From: Patescibacteria group bacterium
GTDB taxonomy: Bacteria > Patescibacteriota > Patescibacteriia > Veblenbacterales > UBA10138
Assembly (NCBI GenBank): GCA_018817715.1
Contig: JAHITT010000001.1
Span: forward strand, 173,781-226,486
DNA length: 52,706 bases
Direction of reading: 5' to 3'
Numbering within the stretch: position 1 is the stretch's first letter; every line of letters begins with the position of its first letter. The notes under the pieces were generated by a model. It made no database searches. It worked only from the letters and a program-made list of their open reading frames with translations, and was not told the DNA's origin. Shown in pieces: positions 50,336 to 52,706 of this stretch. The position numbers were made by a program, and so were the translations under genes.

Positions 50336-52706
50336 TTAAGGAGTAGTCGAGGTATCAGTAGTCGTTGGTGTAGTGGTAGTTGGAGTTGTGGTGGTTGAAG
50401 TAGTATCAGTACTGGTGGTCGGAGTGGTGGAAGTGGAGGTCGCCGTTGTTGGAGTTGTGGTAGTAGTCGGTGTAGTAGTTGTCGGAACAGTTGTAGCCCC
50501 GTCAGACGGGGTGGTTGAAGTGGTATCAGTACTGGTGGTCGGAGTTGTTTCTCCTTCTCCGCCAGTGGTGGCGGATGGCGGAGGCGTCGTTGATGTAGTC
50601 GTTGTCGGAGTGGTAGTTGTTGGGGTTGTAGTAGTAGTCGGCGTAGTAGTTGTTGGGGTTGTGGTGGTTGGGGTTGTGGTAGTAGTTGGAGTAGTAGTTG
50701 TTGGAGCAGTTGTAGTCGGTGGTGTGGTTGTTGTCGGAGTAGAACCACTAACCCCCTCTGTCTCCCCCTCACTAAGGGGGAGAATAGAAGTGGGGGTGGT
50801 CGTTGTATTAGCCTGCCCTGTACCGAGCTCGCTCTGGTATAGGGTAACATCAATCAACCACCAATCAAACGGTACAGCTGAAGCAGACGGATAAGCTAAA
50901 GACACAGTAAATTCTCCTGCCGCCACATTAGTTACAGCCAAAGACTGCGAAATCGGCAATTTAGGTGTTAAGAAAATCTTCATACCTGGTTTAACTTCGG
51001 GCGCCTGCACAATAATTTGCGTAACACCACTTGGTATTTCCGCGCTACCAATAGTTGTGCGTTGATTATCCGAATTATCTAGCCTTATGGCTCTAGCCAC
51101 TATAGTATCCGCTTCTAATACGCCCAAATGATTTATGGCAAATAATTTTTTGCCACCGGGACCTAAAAACCTAATTAAGTAGCCTTGGAAATTACTACTC
51201 ACCGCGCCAGCAATTAAAGTTCTAGTGGTAATAGTAGATTCGTCTAGCACATAATCGGCACTGTCGGTAATTCTAAGACCTTGATTATGAACTTTACCAT
51301 CGTGCGTTACGCGGAAAGTGGAGCTGTAAATAAGATAATCGTAAGCGGTAGTACCACGAGTGCTTAAAGCCATAGTGGCTCTGGTAGCGGTTACGGCATC
51401 AGCCGAAGTTTGAGCAATAGACATAGCCGCGCCTATGGAAGTGGCGGGAATATTACCTTCGACTACTGTACCATCTTCGTTTACTGTAGCCGTAGCCACA
51501 TTACCCGGAGTTACTGTACCGTCCGGATTAACACTGGAATAAATATTCAAAGAAGTAATGTTTTTTAAGTTGCCGTCCTTATCCAAAACTACTTTATCGC
51601 CTAGTTGCAAATCACCTTGCAGTTTTAAGTTGCCGCCAATTTCGGCATCGGCAATAGTGGTTAAAGAACCAACACCTAAGTTACCAGACAGCCAGGCATT
51701 ACCATTGGCTAAAATGTTAAACTTAAGTTCGCCATTAACCTTGGCTTCAAAAATACTTCTAAAAGCCGTAACAGCGACTGGACTGCCACCTAAAGATTCT
51801 TGAGTTAAACCAGACAAAACATCGGTTATTGAATCAGGTGTTAAGTCTATAGTGAAAGGCGTGCCACTGGCCGACACCTTAACCATACCTAAAATATTAC
51901 CGCCAGTAGTAGACAAATAATTACCTTGACCTGGATCATAATAACTGCGATTCACGTACATTATTATTTTGGTGGTCGCCCCGTCAAACGGGGTGACTGA
52001 AGAATCAGTAGGCTGAGATTCTTCGTTATCACTCAGAATGACGGCAGAAAGCTGGACTAAAGCAATCTCTGATAAATCTTCCAAAGCCATACCAATTACT
52101 GGCCCAGCTTTAGTGGCCTTCATAGCCACACCCGGAACACTGGAGGAAGTAAGATAATCACCTATTTTAATAGGACCATTTTCTAAACTGACTTTGACTG
52201 GCACACGACCGGCTAAGGCGACTGGCCGGGCATTGTCTTCCAAAGTGAACTGACGACCAATCACATCGTTCGGGTTAGTGGACACCACGCCAATTACCGT
52301 GTTTTGGTAAGCAATGGTAGATTTAACCACCCAAGCTTTGGAACCTAAGTTAAAGCCTTCGCCAGATTCAGTGGCGGACTTAGAAGCATCCACCATAACC
52401 AAATCACCAGCTTGAATAGAAGCATCGCTAGTGCCATATTCTTCGGCATAGTCGGCACCGCCAGCTGAACAATCGCCCAAGGCTACCGCACCTGCCCCAC
52501 CGTCAACGCCACTATGACACAACCTTTGACTATAAGTGTTGCTTATTCTAATAACAGTATCTGGTTCCAAAACAAACAAGAAATCTTGCGTAGCCGAAGT
52601 TTTAGACCGACCGCCACTGTAAATATCAGTACTGGAGATAGCCCATTCCCAATTATAACCTGTTGGTTCATTAGTTAATACTCCTCCTGAATTACCTGTT
52701 ACAACC
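50336..52706 (-). CDS. large surface protein with peptidase-G2-like region and Thr/Pro tail (5' end beyond window)
   Basis: The frame is open to the right edge (790 residues visible). The first part (VVTGNSGGVLTNEPTGYNWEW...) continues into a block typical of CPR surface proteins resembling the peptidase G2/intramolecular chaperone autoprocessing family: GDLVMVDASKSA, VIGVVSTNPNDVIG, NARPVALAGRVPVKVS, NGPIKIGDYLTSSSVPGVAMKATKAGPVIGMALE. A phage-tail-fibre-like stretch (NLGVGSLTTIADAEIGGNLKLQGD) follows, then a beta domain (about 540-590 from the apparent internal start) and a roughly 150-residue Thr/Pro tail of TTTTP repeats, probably an extended or glycosylated stalk. Palindromic repeats also found between genes occur in frame at 50496-50512, 50558-50575, 50746-50795, 51978-51994 and 52017-52045. 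Confidence 0.8.
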   Translation of the reverse strand, partial: VVTGNSGGVLTNEPTGYNWEWAISSTDIYSGGRSKTSATQDFLFVLEPDTVIRISNTYSQRLCHSGVDGGAGAVALGDCSAGGADYAEEYGTSDASIQAGDLVMVDASKSATESGEGFNLGSKAWVVKSTIAYQNTVIGVVSTNPNDVIGRQFTLEDNARPVALAGRVPVKVSLENGPIKIGDYLTSSSVPGVAMKATKAGPVIGMALEDLSEIALVQLSAVILSDNEESQPTDSSVTPFDGATTKIIMYVNRSYYDPGQGNYLSTTGGNILGMVKVSASGTPFTIDLTPDSITDVLSGLTQESLGGSPVAVTAFRSIFEAKVNGELKFNILANGNAWLSGNLGVGSLTTIADAEIGGNLKLQGDLQLGDKVVLDKDGNLKNITSLNIYSSVNPDGTVTPGNVATATVNEDGTVVEGNIPATSIGAAMSIAQTSADAVTATRATMALSTRGTTAYDYLIYSSTFRVTHDGKVHNQGLRITDSADYVLDESTITTRTLIAGAVSSNFQGYLIRFLGPGGKKLFAINHLGVLEADTIVARAIRLDNSDNQRTTIGSAEIPSGVTQIIVQAPEVKPGMKIFLTPKLPISQSLAVTNVAAGEFTVSLAYPSASAVPFDWWLIDVTLYQSELGTGQANTTTTPTSILPLSEGETEGVSGSTPTTTTPPTTTAPTTTTPTTTTTPTTTTPTTTTPTTTTTPTTTTPTTTTSTTPPPSATTGGEGETTPTTSTDTTSTTPSDGATTVPTTTTPTTTTTPTTATSTSTTPTTSTDTTSTTTTPTTTTPTTTDTSTTP
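50339..50750 (-). repeat. low-complexity coding repeat (TTTTP array)
   Basis: About 400 bp of short tandem codon repeats, mostly ACN ACN ACN CCN, encoding Thr/Pro runs in the surface-protein tail. Such arrays change length by slippage, so the assembled length may be unreliable. Confidence 0.85.

Noticed and set aside
50339-50750. CRISPR array
   Set aside because: The regular short repeats are codon repeats inside an open frame, not repeats separated by unique spacers.
50308-50853. Leu/Pro/Gln-rich frame on the minus strand
   Set aside because: A shifted reading of the same TTTTP array, with no domain.
50373-50894. Val/Gly-rich open frame on the plus strand
   Set aside because: It is the antisense of the Thr/Pro codon repeats; low complexity alone keeps it open.

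Overview
The window reads as a piece of an ultra-small, host-dependent Candidate Phyla Radiation (Patescibacteria, Parcubacteria-like) genome. The pointers are: AT-rich DNA; many genes without a clear Shine-Dalgarno; the compact rpsF-ssb-rpsR-efp cluster; rpoB-rpoC next to an ftsK/rodZ-like/recA block; a LemA/HtpX pair; a DUF5666-like membrane protein; giant DUF2341/LamG and Thr/Pro-rich surface proteins; and many dispersed palindromic repeats. UGA is used as a stop (the gene at 18359 ends in TGA), which argues against the UGA=Gly lineages (Gracilibacteria, Absconditabacteria). The lineage is an inference from gene content; no rRNA lies in the window.

Layout. (1) 1-4.2 kb is a visibly more AT-rich accessory block: the end of a Gfo/Idh/MocA oxidoreductase, a DegT/StrS sugar aminotransferase, a Nudix hydrolase, a small orphan, a divergent Gre-like factor, a dTMP-kinase-like protein on the other strand and an orphan with a possible ATP-grasp-like segment. 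(2) 4.4-9.7 kb holds two exported proteins: a YCF48/BNR propeller ending in a type IX secretion sorting domain (a Bacteroidota/Ignavibacteria hallmark), and a 1056-residue FN3/Ig-like repeat protein. Between them is a 480-bp repeat-rich spacer. (3) 9.9-18.2 kb is envelope and protein quality control plus small genes: DUF5666-like, lemA, htpX, clpC, comF, HAD, DUF4342, greA, a small Cys/His protein and two tRNA-Ser genes next to a tRNA-derived structured element. (4) 18.3-28.4 kb is housekeeping: yjjX-like NTPase, an Nramp-related transporter, an RRM protein, typA (with an attenuator-like leader), an acyltransferase-like protein, a PIN protein, ychF, a YfiH/laccase-domain protein, an adenosine-deaminase-family protein and a TRM11-like methyltransferase. 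(5) 28.6-42.7 kb is the information core: rpsF, ssb, rpsR, efp, recA, a RodZ-like protein, ftsK, rpoC, rpoB. (6) 43-52.7 kb is a MurE-like ligase, a PaaX/Cas2-like gene bracketed by two large related palindromes, and two huge surface proteins, the last running off the right edge.

The most unusual items are: the PaaX/Cas2-like gene in a palindrome-bounded cassette of about 730 bp (44543-45271); the orphan T9SS cargo; palindromic repeats that also occur intergenically but sit in frame inside the last surface protein gene; signal-peptide-like hydrophobic inserts splitting Ig/FN3 repeats; the tRNA-Ser-tail element; and hairpin leaders in front of typA and rpsF. All calls come from reading the sequence and translations; no database search was run.
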